This document shows, piece by piece, positions 9,575 to 18,552 of a stretch of DNA of 64,000 bases. The DNA comes from Mesorhizobium sp. (lineage in GTDB: Bacteria > Pseudomonadota > Alphaproteobacteria > Rhizobiales > Rhizobiaceae). The DNA lies in NCBI GenBank assembly GCA_004020315.1, contig SAQG01000007.1, forward strand, positions 1 to 64,000, written 5' to 3'. The notes under the pieces are model-generated. The model was not told the DNA's origin, did no database searches, and was given only the letters and a program-made list of their open reading frames with translations. The first letter of the stretch is position 1, and the number at the start of each line of letters is the position of its first letter. The position numbers and the translations under genes are program-made.

Positions 9575-10072
9575 CTACTGGCCGCGCCATGGCGTCAGCC
9601 GGGGCAGCCAGCCTGGAACCGCATGGCGATAGGCCTCGTATTCGGCGCCATAGCGGCGGGCAAGCGTGGGTTCCTCGTAGAACTTCACGAACGAGACCAT
9701 GGCGACGGCGGCGATCGTGGCATAGGCGACAAGAGCCCAGCTCGAAAACAGCAGCGCCTGGCCAAGGATGATCGACAGCACCGCCACATACATCGGGTTG
9801 CGGACATGGCGGTAGATACCACCGACAACCAGTCGCTCGGTCGGCGCGACCGGGGCGGGCGTGCCCAGACCTTCGAAGGCAAAACGGGCGAAGGCATGAA
9901 GCAGCAAGGCCGCTGCGACGATAATCAGGATCCAGCCGACCGGGACTAGGCCGGGCTGGGTCGACCATGGCCGATAGCGATCGGTCAACAGCCAAGGCAG
10001 CAACCCCGCGACCACGCCGGGCGCTGCGATGAAGAATAGCGCGCTGCCGGCGATCGCCCGACATGTCCTCAT
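9575..10072 (-). CDS. Isoprenylcysteine carboxyl methyltransferase-like membrane protein
   Basis: A 165-aa inner-membrane protein of the ICMT/phospholipid methyltransferase (PEMT-like) fold with about four hydrophobic segments. The SAM-binding signature GIYRHVRNPMYVAVLSIILGQALLF (RHPxY-type) and the C-terminal EEPTLARRYGAEYEAYRHAVPGWLPR (E..L...FG..Y..Y) are clear. Bacterial members methylate lipids or small molecules, and the substrate here is unknown. It is convergent with the LysR gene. The longer ORF at 9549-10115 is a different frame without these motifs. Confidence 0.82.
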   Translation of the reverse strand: MRTCRAIAGSALFFIAAPGVVAGLLPWLLTDRYRPWSTQPGLVPVGWILIIVAAALLLHAFARFAFEGLGTPAPVAPTERLVVGGIYRHVRNPMYVAVLSIILGQALLFSSWALVAYATIAAVAMVSFVKFYEEPTLARRYGAEYEAYRHAVPGWLPRLTPWRGQ

Positions 10073-10115
10073 TGAGGCTTCCTTCTAGAGATGATGTGCG
10101 TCGACTTGGGCACAC

Positions 10116-10191
10116 AAAGTACGCTCACATCTAGCGCTTTAAAATCTGCGCATCGTGCTTCCCGAAACCGATTCCAATTTCGGGCCGATAC
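10116..10191 (+). repeat. Dispersed intergenic element, copy A
   Basis: This 76-bp stretch closely matches 59940-60010. Shared blocks are AAAGTACGCTC, GCATCGTGCTT, CCGAAA, GATTCC and GGCCGAT. The right half can fold through CCGAAA/TTTCGG arms. It lies upstream of the ICMT-like gene and about 0.25 kb upstream of the AbcR sRNA. The rest of 10192-10412 shows no gene; the ORF at 10155-10469 lacks protein features. Confidence 0.65.
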
Positions 10192-10412
10192 GCGGCTGCT
10201 GCAAAAATAAACGCGTGCTGCCTGATTCGACGTCATTCATTGGTTTCTGCGTCTTGGAACGAGAAACGGCTCTGATTCGCTATTTCGTAATGATTTTTGC
10301 CTGCTGTGCACCGCATTTCGACGATTCTGCTGGTCCTATGAGGCCAAGGAATGGGTTAGACCACAGCCTATGTCATTTTGCATGTGTGTGTTGCAAAATA
10401 GATGCTTGTTTC

Positions 10413-10437
10413 TTGAGCATGATGAGCACATATATAG
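10413..10437 (+). promoter_or_regulatory. Probable promoter of the AbcR sRNA
   Basis: A TTGAGC block (10413-10418) is followed about 14-16 bp later by an AT-rich TATATAGAT block just ahead of the sRNA, a sigma70-like arrangement. AbcR promoters in related bacteria are activated by VtlR/LsrB, whose gene lies nearby. No defined LysR box was confirmed. The exact transcription start is inferred. Confidence 0.45.
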
Positions 10438-10439
10438 AT

Positions 10440-10556
10440 CATCTCCTGGGCGCGTTCTCCTCCCATTAGCGCCCTCGAGTGTTCCCCTCTGGAGGTTAGC
10501 CTTAACAGGCACTTCCAATCAAACTCAGCCGGATCTTCATTGATCCGGCTTTTTTG
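10440..10556 (+). ncRNA. abcR: AbcR-type (alpha-r15 family) trans-acting sRNA
   Basis: An RNA of roughly 115 nt. Hairpin 1 pairs GGGCGC (10448-10453) with GCGCCC (10469-10474) and exposes the loop GTTCTCCTCCCATTA, an anti-Shine-Dalgarno-like CUCCUCCC patch. A second weak hairpin is CCTCTGGAGG (10486-10495). The end is a strong rho-independent terminator with arms AGCCGGATC / GATCCGGCT (10527-10550) and a T-run. This order, the exposed CUCCC and a UUCCC-type segment, and the position near lsrB match AbcR sRNAs, Hfq-dependent repressors of ABC-transporter mRNAs in Rhizobiales. Ends are estimated. Confidence 0.82.
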
Positions 10557-10599
10557 TTGCCTGAAACCTGCTGGCGCCACGGGAAATTCGACCGAAATC

Positions 10600-10636
10600 G
10601 TCACGTAACAGTGACATGTAACCTCAGGTAACATGT
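10600..10636. promoter_or_regulatory. Two adjoining palindromes, operator-like
   Basis: GTCAC-N6-GTGAC (10600-10615) overlaps by two bases a near-perfect 23-bp palindrome with arms ACATGTAACCT and AGGTAACATGT (10614-10636, one mismatch). They lie between the AbcR terminator and the possible second sRNA. This density of symmetry is typical of protein-binding sites, but the protein is unknown. Confidence 0.4.
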
Positions 10637-10786
10637 TGCAGGCGCTCAACATCGATTAAGCAGATCATAGGACGCGGTGTGGTTCGTGCGGGAGATGGGG
10701 GCATCACCCGGACGATCCGGGCTCAGGCGGCTACCGCGTCCGAACCATTCTTCCGCTGAGGCCATCAGGCGCCGGCGGCATGTGCG

Positions 10787-10866
10787 GCGGACCTGCCGTT
10801 TCGCCTCCCACGAAGACGGTCCGCAAGGAAGCGGCGTCCGGATCGTTCCGGACGCCGTTTCCTTGA
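10787..10866 (+). ncRNA. Possible second sRNA or 3-prime structured element with CCUCCC loop
   Basis: A hairpin pairs GCGGACC (10787-10793) with GGTCCGC (10818-10824), with an inner TTCG/CGAA stem exposing the loop CCTCCCA. It is followed at once by a 19-bp inverted repeat (10824-10842 / 10847-10865, a single G-T pair, loop TCGT). A further hairpin CCCGGA/TCCGGG lies at 10707-10721. On the plus strand this resembles an sRNA with an anti-SD loop and a terminator. On the minus strand the long palindrome could end the EF-G-like transcript, whose stop is 38 bp away. No good T-run follows on either strand. Confidence 0.4.
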
Positions 10867-10903
10867 GTTCTGCCCCCTGAGGCAACGGCGTCAAAATCCA
10901 GTG

Positions 10904-12955
10904 TCAGGCGGCCTTGCCATTGGCGTTCAACGCTTCGTCGGCCAGGCGGCCGGTGAGTTCGGCCATATGGTCGAAGGTGGCACGATAGCTGGCCACGCCC
11001 GCGGTGGCCGAACGCAACTCGATGATCAGGTCGCCGATCTCGGCCTGCGGCATGGTTGCCTCTACGACATCCCATCCCGGCCAGCCGGGCCGCGCATCAT
11101 AGCCGAGAATCTGGCCGCGCCGCTGCGGGATCAGGGCGATGATTTTCGATGTCGCGTCGGACGGCGTGACGATCTCGACCTTCATGATCGGTTCGAGCAG
11201 CACCGGCGAGCAGGCGGCCATGCCTTCCTTCATCGCCAGCTTCGCCGCCATCTGGAAGGCCATGTCCGACGAATCGACGGCATGGTAGGAGCCGTCGGAC
11301 AGGTTAACGGCAACGTCGACCACCGGAAAACCGAGCGGGCCGGATTTCAGATAGTCACGCACGCCGGCCTCGACCGACTGGATGTAGGTTTTCGGCACGG
11401 CGCCGCCGGTGATGGTGTCGGTGAACTGGAAACCGGAGCCGCGCGGCAGCGGCTTGATCTCGATCACCACGTCGCCGAACTGGCCATGGCCGCCCGACTG
11501 CTTCTTGTGGCGGCCACGCTGCTGCGCCGCTTTGCGGATCGTCTCGCGATAGGGCACGGCCGGCGGATGGCCTTCGATCGGGATCTGGTTCTTGCCCTCC
11601 AGCCGCTCGCGTACGACACGCAAATGCATTTCGCCATGGCCCGACAGCACGGTTTCAGCCGAATCCTGATTGTGGCGCACGCTGAGCGAGGGATCTTCTT
11701 CGGCAAGGCGCTGGATGGCCGCCGACATCTTCACCTCGTCCTTGCGTTCCTTCGGTCGCAACGCGAAAGCAAAGACCGGTTGCGGCGGCGTCAGCGTCAC
11801 CAAGGGCTTGATGCCGCCCTTGGCCGAGCTCAAGGTCTGACCGGTCATGACGTCGTCCATCTTGCCGAGCGCGACCGTGTCGCCGGCCTTGGCCGAGGTG
11901 AGCTTGGTCTGGTCCTTTCCGAGCATTCTGTAGATGCCGGAGACTTTTGCCGTGGCGCCATTCGAAAGGAAGAGCTCGGAGGCATCGGCAAGCTGGCCGG
12001 ACAGGATGCGCGAGATCGACAGTTTGCCGCCATGCGCGGTGTGGATGGTCTTCATCACCTGGACCACGGTCGCATTGCCGTCAGGTGCGCCGAGGCGCTT
12101 GCGCGTTGCTTCGACATCAGGCGCGTCGTGGCGGATCGTCTTTAGCAGCCGCAGCACACCGTTGCCCTTCTCGGCGGTGCCGATCAGCACCGGTGTCACA
12201 GTACCATCGCGCAAGTCGGCGGCTAGGTCGTCGAAGATGGCGTCCTTGGGCGGCTCGATTTCGTCGAGCAACTGCTCCATCAGTTGATCATCATGGTCGG
12301 CGAGCGTCTCCAGCATGGAAAAGCGCGCTTCGAGCTCGCGCGCCTTGTCGTCGCTGGGAATCTGGGCAACCTCGCTTTCGGCATATTCGCGATAGATGTA
12401 GGCGCGCTCCAGCGCCAGATCGATCGAGCCGATCACCACGCCGTCCTTGCGCAGCGGAATCTGGCGCAGCAGCAAAGGCACCGAGCTCGCCGGCTGCAGC
12501 ATCTTCAGCGTGTCGCGCACGCCTGATGTCGCCTTGTCGACCTTGTTCAGGAACATGATGCGCGGCACGCCGAGATCGTCGAGCTTGCGCATGATCAGCT
12601 GCAGGGCAGGGATCTTCTTCTCATCGGCCTCGGCAACGACCACGGCGACGTCGCAGGCGGCCAGAACCGGTTCGGCTTCGAAGGAGAATTCTATGGACCC
12701 GGGACAATCGACGAAGGTGAGTTGCTCGCCCATGAAGTCGGTGGTGGCAAACGTCGCCTCGACGCTCATGGCGTGGGCGCGCGCCTCGGGCGAATGATCG
12801 GAAACGGAGTTTCCTGAGGAAACGGGATTCTGGCGGGGAATGGCGCCCGTGCGGGCCAATATGGCTTCGAGAAGTGTCGTCTTACCGCTTGCAAAGGGAC
12901 CGACTATGGCAATGCATTTCGGTCCCGTGCGTCGTCCTCCGGCGCGAGTTCCCAT
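10904..12955 (-). CDS. Elongation factor G-like GTPase (EF-G2 type)
   Basis: A 683-aa translational-GTPase relative with EF-G domain order. G1 P-loop IVGPFASGKTTLLEA lies at ~17-31, the G3 region is DCPGSIEF (~83-90), G4 is NKVD (137-140), and domains III-V follow, with domain IV around GGHGQFGDVVIEIKPL and domain V around EPIMKVEIVTPSD. In canonical EF-G the G3 motif is DTPGH, where the His activates water; here it is Ser87. The switch I RGIT motif is also missing (AHAMSVE). So it is not the housekeeping EF-G, and GTPase behaviour may differ. It stands alone, and its function is unknown. Confidence 0.85.
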   Translation of the reverse strand: MGTRAGGRRTGPKCIAIVGPFASGKTTLLEAILARTGAIPRQNPVSSGNSVSDHSPEARAHAMSVEATFATTDFMGEQLTFVDCPGSIEFSFEAEPVLAACDVAVVVAEADEKKIPALQLIMRKLDDLGVPRIMFLNKVDKATSGVRDTLKMLQPASSVPLLLRQIPLRKDGVVIGSIDLALERAYIYREYAESEVAQIPSDDKARELEARFSMLETLADHDDQLMEQLLDEIEPPKDAIFDDLAADLRDGTVTPVLIGTAEKGNGVLRLLKTIRHDAPDVEATRKRLGAPDGNATVVQVMKTIHTAHGGKLSISRILSGQLADASELFLSNGATAKVSGIYRMLGKDQTKLTSAKAGDTVALGKMDDVMTGQTLSSAKGGIKPLVTLTPPQPVFAFALRPKERKDEVKMSAAIQRLAEEDPSLSVRHNQDSAETVLSGHGEMHLRVVRERLEGKNQIPIEGHPPAVPYRETIRKAAQQRGRHKKQSGGHGQFGDVVIEIKPLPRGSGFQFTDTITGGAVPKTYIQSVEAGVRDYLKSGPLGFPVVDVAVNLSDGSYHAVDSSDMAFQMAAKLAMKEGMAACSPVLLEPIMKVEIVTPSDATSKIIALIPQRRGQILGYDARPGWPGWDVVEATMPQAEIGDLIIELRSATAGVASYRATFDHMAELTGRLADEALNANGKAA

Positions 12956-13316
12956 GACTGACCTCCACTCAGGCGTTTCCCTGGGAGCGGCGGCCGGCCT
13001 GTCGACCGTCGCGGGCGGGGCTTTTTTTCAGTTTGCCACCTACCCAAAGGCATCGTCCCACGGGTTCGCCTGGAGGGCAAGTGATTTGAGAATCGGGGAT
13101 TTGAGGATCGCCTGAGGTCGCGGATGTTGAGCCGTGACCGGCGAAGCCGTTGGATGCGAGCCTAGGCTTCCCATCAAATCCCGCGACAGAGCCCGTCGCC
13201 GAACAGCCGCAAAAGCGGTTGCGCCATGATGGTTATCGGACGAAAGTGCGCCTTCTTGCGACAAAAAGGAACGGCCGTCGCCGACCGATCCGCCATCAGC
13301 TTGAGGACTCGCGACG
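12956..13316. other. Intergenic gap between divergent EF-G-like and cupin genes
   Basis: No credible ORF or RNA was recognised. There is a G-rich stretch followed by a T-run (GGGCGGGGCTTTTTTT, 13013-13028) without a matching stem, and a short direct repeat GATTTGAG-N8-GATTTGAG near 13082-13105. Promoters for both flanking genes should lie here but could not be defined. Confidence 0.4.
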
Positions 13317-13712
13317 ATGAAGATCATTGCCTGCGGCAGCGTGCCGACCGTCATTGCGCCGGAAAAGTACTTCACCGGCCGTGTGTGGCAGACGCCGATC
13401 ATCGAGAAGGAAGCGCCAGCGCGGCTGCGCGCCGTCATGGTCGGTTTCGAGCCCGGCGCGCGTACCCACTGGCATACGCATCCGCTGGGCCAGACGCTCT
13501 ATGTCGTATCAGGCGCCGGCCTCGCGCAAAGCTGGGGCGAGCCGATCCAGGCGATCAGGGCCGGCGACGTCATTTCGTTTGCGCCTGACGAAAAGCACTG
13601 GCATGGAGCCGGTCCAAAATCGGCGATGGTGCATATCGCCATGCAGGAGGCGCTCGACGGCATCCACGCCGACTGGCTGGAGAAGGTGACAGACGAGCAG
13701 TATGGCGGCTGA
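13317..13712 (+). CDS. Cupin-domain protein
   Basis: A 131-aa single-domain cupin, cytoplasmic. Motif 1 is PGARTHWHTHPLGQTLYVVSGAG, with the metal-binding HxH and Glu/Gln positions, and motif 2 is GDVISFAPDEKHWHGAGP, with the last His ligand. The overall layout resembles quercetinase-like or carboxymuconolactone-associated cupins, but the substrate cannot be stated. Start at the ATG 13317. It is convergent with the aminotransferase gene. Confidence 0.85.
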   Translation: MKIIACGSVPTVIAPEKYFTGRVWQTPIIEKEAPARLRAVMVGFEPGARTHWHTHPLGQTLYVVSGAGLAQSWGEPIQAIRAGDVISFAPDEKHWHGAGPKSAMVHIAMQEALDGIHADWLEKVTDEQYGG

Positions 13713-13771
13713 GCCTTTTGAGCCCACGAACCCCGACTGCGAGCCGGGTTTGGTGGTCGAGATGCGCCGGA

Positions 13772-15076
<1,305 letters not shown>

Positions 15077-15180
15077 TCAAATCCCCGGCGAATCCGGCAA
15101 CAATAAATTCACTTACAGGCGGTACAACCCCGGATGGCTGGATCACGACCAATTCCGCCAGTCTCGTAAAGAGAGGAACC

Positions 15181-16074
15181 GTGTCGCGCAGCATCGGGCT
15201 TGCCCATATCGTCCGCCATGACGACGGCACCGTCAGCGGTGTCTGGGGCAACTATACGCTGCAAAGCGCCTTCCAGCCGATCTTCGCCTTCAGCAATGGC
15301 AAATTGTCCGTCACTGCATTCGAGGGGCTGATCCGACCTTTCCGTGACGGCGAGCCGCAGTCGCCGGTGAGTTTTTTCAACTCCTGTCCGACGGTCGACC
15401 GCCTGCATATCGAGGCGCTGACAAGGACGCTGCACCTTTTGAACGCCGGCGCCTGCCTGCCGCAAGAGGCTTTCATCTTCATCAATTTCGATCCGTCGGT
15501 GTTCACAGATCGCAGCATCGCCGACAAGGCGCTGCGCGACATGCGACTGGTGCTGCATGAGGCCGGGATCGATGCGAACCGCGTCGTCTGCGAGGTCACC
15601 GAGCAGAAATCGGCGTCGCAGGAAACGCTCTACAATTTCGTCGAGGCGCTCAGAGCCAATGGATTTCGCATAGCCGTCGACGACTACGGCGCCGATGAGT
15701 CCGATATCAACCGCATCAAGGAGCTTAGGCCTGACATCGTCAAATTCGATGCCCACTGGATCATGCAACTGATGGAGTCCGACGCCGGTTTCGCGCTGCT
15801 GACCGCCATGGTGGCAAGTTTCGAACAGCAAGGCATCCGAACGGTGTTCGAGGGCATCGAGGAGGGCTGGCAGCTTGAATTGGCTGAGAAATCGGGAGCC
15901 TCGATGGTGCAGGGATTCGCGCTGGCACGCCCGGAGCTTGCGCCGACCAGCTTTCACGTCTTCGGCAAGGACAACCAGATCCCGGTGACAGCGCCCGATG
16001 CCGGCGAGGCGCCTGCGACGGTCTCGCCTTCGCCGCGGCCGAAACGGGCTTTCGGGCGCAAGGTGGCACCATGA
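15181..16074 (+). CDS. EAL-domain protein, probable c-di-GMP phosphodiesterase (first of tandem pair)
   Basis: A stand-alone EAL domain, about 297 aa, that would cut cyclic di-GMP to pGpG. The motif set is FEGLIRP (EAL position), FINFDP (metal-binding Asn), CEVTEQ (Glu), AVDDYG (Asp pair), VKFDAHW (Lys), TVFEGIEE (Glu) and MVQGFALARP (Gln), so the catalytic residues look complete. No transmembrane or sensor domain is seen. The ORF track begins at a TTG (15058); GTG 15181 is preferred because AGAGAGG lies just before it and the N-terminus then matches its neighbour. It overlaps the next gene by 4 bp (ATGA). Confidence 0.82.
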   Translation: MSRSIGLAHIVRHDDGTVSGVWGNYTLQSAFQPIFAFSNGKLSVTAFEGLIRPFRDGEPQSPVSFFNSCPTVDRLHIEALTRTLHLLNAGACLPQEAFIFINFDPSVFTDRSIADKALRDMRLVLHEAGIDANRVVCEVTEQKSASQETLYNFVEALRANGFRIAVDDYGADESDINRIKELRPDIVKFDAHWIMQLMESDAGFALLTAMVASFEQQGIRTVFEGIEEGWQLELAEKSGASMVQGFALARPELAPTSFHVFGKDNQIPVTAPDAGEAPATVSPSPRPKRAFGRKVAP

Positions 16075-16925
16075 CCGGGCGGCCCGACAGGCGGCGCAAT
16101 GTCGGCGAGGCGATCTTCGCCGACGAAGTCGGGATCGAATACGGCGTCTATGGCGCGTTCCGGCTGAGGAGCGCCTACCAGCCGATCTTCGCGCCGCGCG
16201 GCAGGTTTTTGAGGGCCGTCGCGGTCGAAGGCCTGATCGAGCCGCACCGCGCCGGCAGGCCGGTCGCGCCGCGCGTATTTTTCGAGGGCATCCCGGTGCC
16301 GGATCGCCTGTTCGTCGAGACGATGTGCCGGGTGCTGCATCTGCGGAACTTCCGCAACATCGGCGTCGGCGGGCTCGACCTGTTTTTCAACTACAATCCG
16401 CTGATCAATGATGACCCCCGGCGGGCGCTGGCTGAGATAAGGCTGATGACCAGGCATCTCGCCGAGTTCGACCTGCACCCCGGCATGCTGGTCTGCGAGA
16501 TCACCGAACAGGCGGCCGACGACAAGGTGCTCGTTAACCTCGTGCGCGAGATGCGGCGTGACGGCATCCGCATCGCCATCGACGATTTCGGCACCGGGCA
16601 CTCGACGGAAGAACGGGTCGCCCTCGTCCAGCCCGATATCGTCAAGATCGACGGCACCTGGTTCGCGGAATTCTGCCGCCACGCCGCCGCTGAACGATTT
16701 TTCCGGCCGCTGGTCTCCGCGCTGCATGACCGCGGCGCCAAGGTCCTGGTCGAAGGGATCGAACAATCCACGCATCTGCGCGTCGCGCTGGACGGCGGCG
16801 TCGACCTGATGCAGGGTTTTTACCTTGCCCGGCCGGCGCTGGCCGGCACGGTCTTCGACGAGGAGCCGCTGCCCATCGACAGGCTGCTTGGCAGGGACAA
16901 CAATGTCGTGCCGTTGTTTGGGTGA
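16071..16925 (+). CDS. EAL-domain protein (second of tandem pair)
   Basis: A 284-aa stand-alone EAL protein and clear paralogue of its upstream neighbour, translationally coupled by an ATGA overlap. Motifs: VEGLIEP, FFNYNP (Asn), CEITEQ, AIDDFGTGHS (canonical DDFG), IVKIDGTWF (Lys), LVEGIEQ (Glu) and LMQGFYLARP. The DDFGTG and EGIE loops are closer to consensus than in the first protein. Both lack a GGDEF domain. The pair probably arose by tandem duplication, and hetero-dimer formation is possible since EAL enzymes work as dimers. Confidence 0.85.
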   Translation: MTGRPDRRRNVGEAIFADEVGIEYGVYGAFRLRSAYQPIFAPRGRFLRAVAVEGLIEPHRAGRPVAPRVFFEGIPVPDRLFVETMCRVLHLRNFRNIGVGGLDLFFNYNPLINDDPRRALAEIRLMTRHLAEFDLHPGMLVCEITEQAADDKVLVNLVREMRRDGIRIAIDDFGTGHSTEERVALVQPDIVKIDGTWFAEFCRHAAAERFFRPLVSALHDRGAKVLVEGIEQSTHLRVALDGGVDLMQGFYLARPALAGTVFDEEPLPIDRLLGRDNNVVPLFG

Positions 16926-17050
16926 TCCATCAGCGGCGCTGATGGTTGCGCCAAAACAAATCACTGGATGAAGCTGTTGCTGCCGGGATAGAGCCTTGAG
17001 ACCGGACTCAGGCCCCAAGGGCTGTCGTTGCACGAGCGAGCGGAGCGCCA

Positions 17051-17662
17051 ATGACCATACTCTATGGAATGATCGATAGCGGCAATTGCTACAAGCCGCG
17101 CCTGCTAATGGCCAAGCTCGGCATCCCTTTCACCAATGTCGAGGTGAGCTCGCACACCGGCGAAACGCGCAAGCCCGACTATGTCGCCAAGAACCCGAAC
17201 GCCATGGTGCCGCTGCTCGAACTCGACGACGGCCGGCGGCTTGCCGAATCCAATGCCATCCTGCTCTATCTCGCCGAAGGCACGCGGTTCCTGCCGGCCG
17301 ACAGATACGAGCGGGCACTGGCCTATCAATGGCTGTTCTTCGAGCAGTACAGCCACGAACCCTATATCGCGGTGCGGAAGGCGCTGCTGACCTTTCCCGA
17401 ACGGGCCAAGGACGCGACGCCGGAACGGCTGGCGGTGACGCTGGAGCGCGGCAACAAGGCGCTCGGCGTGATGGAAAAGCGCCTGGCCGAGAGCAGGTTC
17501 TTCGCCGGCGATGCGCTCAGCGTCGCCGACATCGCGCTCTATGCTTATACGCACACGGCGGAGATGGGTGGCTTTCAGCTCGACGCCTATCCTGCGGTTG
17601 CCGCTTGGCTGAAACGGGTCGAGGCCGATCCGGGGCACGTGCCGATGGAATGGCTGGGGTAA
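17051..17662 (+). CDS. Glutathione S-transferase family protein
   Basis: A 203-aa cytoplasmic GST. The N-terminal thioredoxin-like half (YGMIDSGNCYKPRLLMAKLGIPF) ends with the glutathione-binding NAMVPLLELDDGRRLAESNAILLYLAEG (cis-Pro and ESxAI). The C-terminal helical half contains FFAGDALSVADIALYAYTH, the N-capping box of GSTs. Substrate is unknown. GGAG lies shortly before the ATG. It stands alone between the EAL pair and the toxin-antitoxin remnant. Confidence 0.88.
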   Translation: MTILYGMIDSGNCYKPRLLMAKLGIPFTNVEVSSHTGETRKPDYVAKNPNAMVPLLELDDGRRLAESNAILLYLAEGTRFLPADRYERALAYQWLFFEQYSHEPYIAVRKALLTFPERAKDATPERLAVTLERGNKALGVMEKRLAESRFFAGDALSVADIALYAYTHTAEMGGFQLDAYPAVAAWLKRVEADPGHVPMEWLG

Positions 17663-17823
17663 TCCTGTCGTCACGCTCGTCGCCGCTTCGCGGCTCGCTC
17701 CGGACAGGGCGCAGGTCAAGTGTTACAGCGTCCTTTACGCACCAGAGAGGATGCGCGGCGCTGTAACGGGTGCGACGCCCGATCGGGCTTGCGGCCTTCG
17801 GCTGGTGGCGTGGCCGGCCGCAG

Positions 17824-18077
17824 TTATTTCAGGAGGCGGTCATATTCGGAGTGGGCGCCGATTCCAAAACCAGACCACGTCATCGTGGTCGCGAACAGCT
17901 ACGGCGCGGTAGTCGAGATCAACCCGCGCCGACCAATAACGTCCCACCTGTTTGAAATGCAGCGACGGGTGAAACGGATCAGAACGCAGCTTGGCGAAAC
18001 GTTGTCCGCCTTTGCTCTGATCGACGAGGGCAGTTTTGCAAAAGCCCCCAGAATGAGGGAGTGGCGACATGATTCAC
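17824..18077 (-). pseudogene. RelE/ParE-like toxin, broken by three frameshifts
   Basis: Reading the minus strand from a GTG at 18077 (overlapping the antitoxin stop) gives pieces of one toxin in successive frames. These are NHVATPSFW; then, after an apparent 1-base loss in a G-run, AFAKLPSSIRAKADNV; then, after a 1-base loss at GTTTCG, FAKLRSDPFHPSLHFKQVGR through DDVVWFW; then, after a 1-base gain (TGGAATCGG), IGAHSEYDRLLK and stop at 17824. The whole matches the family pattern HPSLHFKKVGRFWSxRVGxxYRAxAV...WFWIGxHxEYDxLL. As written no functional toxin can be made. Sequencing error in short runs is the alternative. Confidence 0.75.
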
Positions 18078-18274
18078 AGAGCTCGGGTCCGGCCGGCGCG
18101 ATGGTCAGCCAAGGCCTGCTCGGCAAGTTTATCCAGCCTGCCAGCCTTGGCGTCGGCTTCGATCTGCCGATCCCACATGTCCGCTTTCAGCGCCTCGAAC
18201 CAAGCGGCAAACGCCTTCAGCTCCTCAGGGCTCAGTTCGGCGACGGATTTCTCAATCTGTTCAAGCTTGCTCAT
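18074..18274 (-). CDS. Antitoxin of a type II toxin-antitoxin pair
   Basis: A 66-aa protein, MSKLEQIEKSVAELSPEELKAFAAWFEAL at the N-terminus and RLDKLAEQALADHRAGRTRAL at the C-terminus, the usual two-part form of small antitoxins partnered with the RelE-like toxin encoded next. It is intact and its stop overlaps the toxin GTG (GTGA), giving translational coupling. Palindromes just upstream of its ATG are probably the operator for autorepression. With the toxin broken, it may persist as an orphan antitoxin. Confidence 0.78.
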   Translation of the reverse strand: MSKLEQIEKSVAELSPEELKAFAAWFEALKADMWDRQIEADAKAGRLDKLAEQALADHRAGRTRAL

Positions 18275-18280
18275 GGGTTA

Positions 18281-18320
18281 ATGGTACCATAAGTGGGTTA
18301 AAAGTACCACGAGTGGTACT
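18281..18320 (-). promoter_or_regulatory. Toxin-antitoxin operator with two perfect palindromes
   Basis: ATGGTACCAT (18281-18290) and AGTACCACGAGTGGTACT (18303-18320) are both perfect inverted repeats sharing the GGTAC core, placed 7-46 bp upstream of the antitoxin ATG. Type II antitoxins usually bind such sites to repress their own operon. Binding by this antitoxin is inferred. Confidence 0.65.
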
Positions 18321-18360
18321 ATTATAGGGCCGAGGCAGCGGTTCACTGGAAAGCAGACAG

Positions 18361-18387
18361 CAAAAAGGCGGGACAAAATCCCGCCTT
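18361..18387 (-). terminator. Rho-independent terminator, probably of the cold-shock gene
   Basis: On the minus strand AAGGCGGGA pairs with TCCCGCCTT around a 5-nt loop and runs into TTTTTG. It lies 166 bp after the stop of the cold-shock gene, so that transcript would have a long 3-prime UTR. No gene was seen in 18388-18552. Confidence 0.7.
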
Positions 18388-18552
18388 CCCATGCTTGGTA
18401 GCCTGATCGGGAGCGTTTGGTCCGGGCCGGCAGCAATCTGCTGCTTCGGCTTGTCGGGGTTTTCGCTCCGGCGCGCTTTTCGCGCGACTGTCAGTACATC
18501 CGTGACCTGCCGCGCGCCCCGAGCTATCGCCCGGCGCGCGCCATTCGCAAAA

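Noticed and set aside
9549-10115. 188-aa ORF overlapping the ICMT-like gene
   Set aside because: Same strand but different frame; the 9575-10072 frame carries the methyltransferase motifs.
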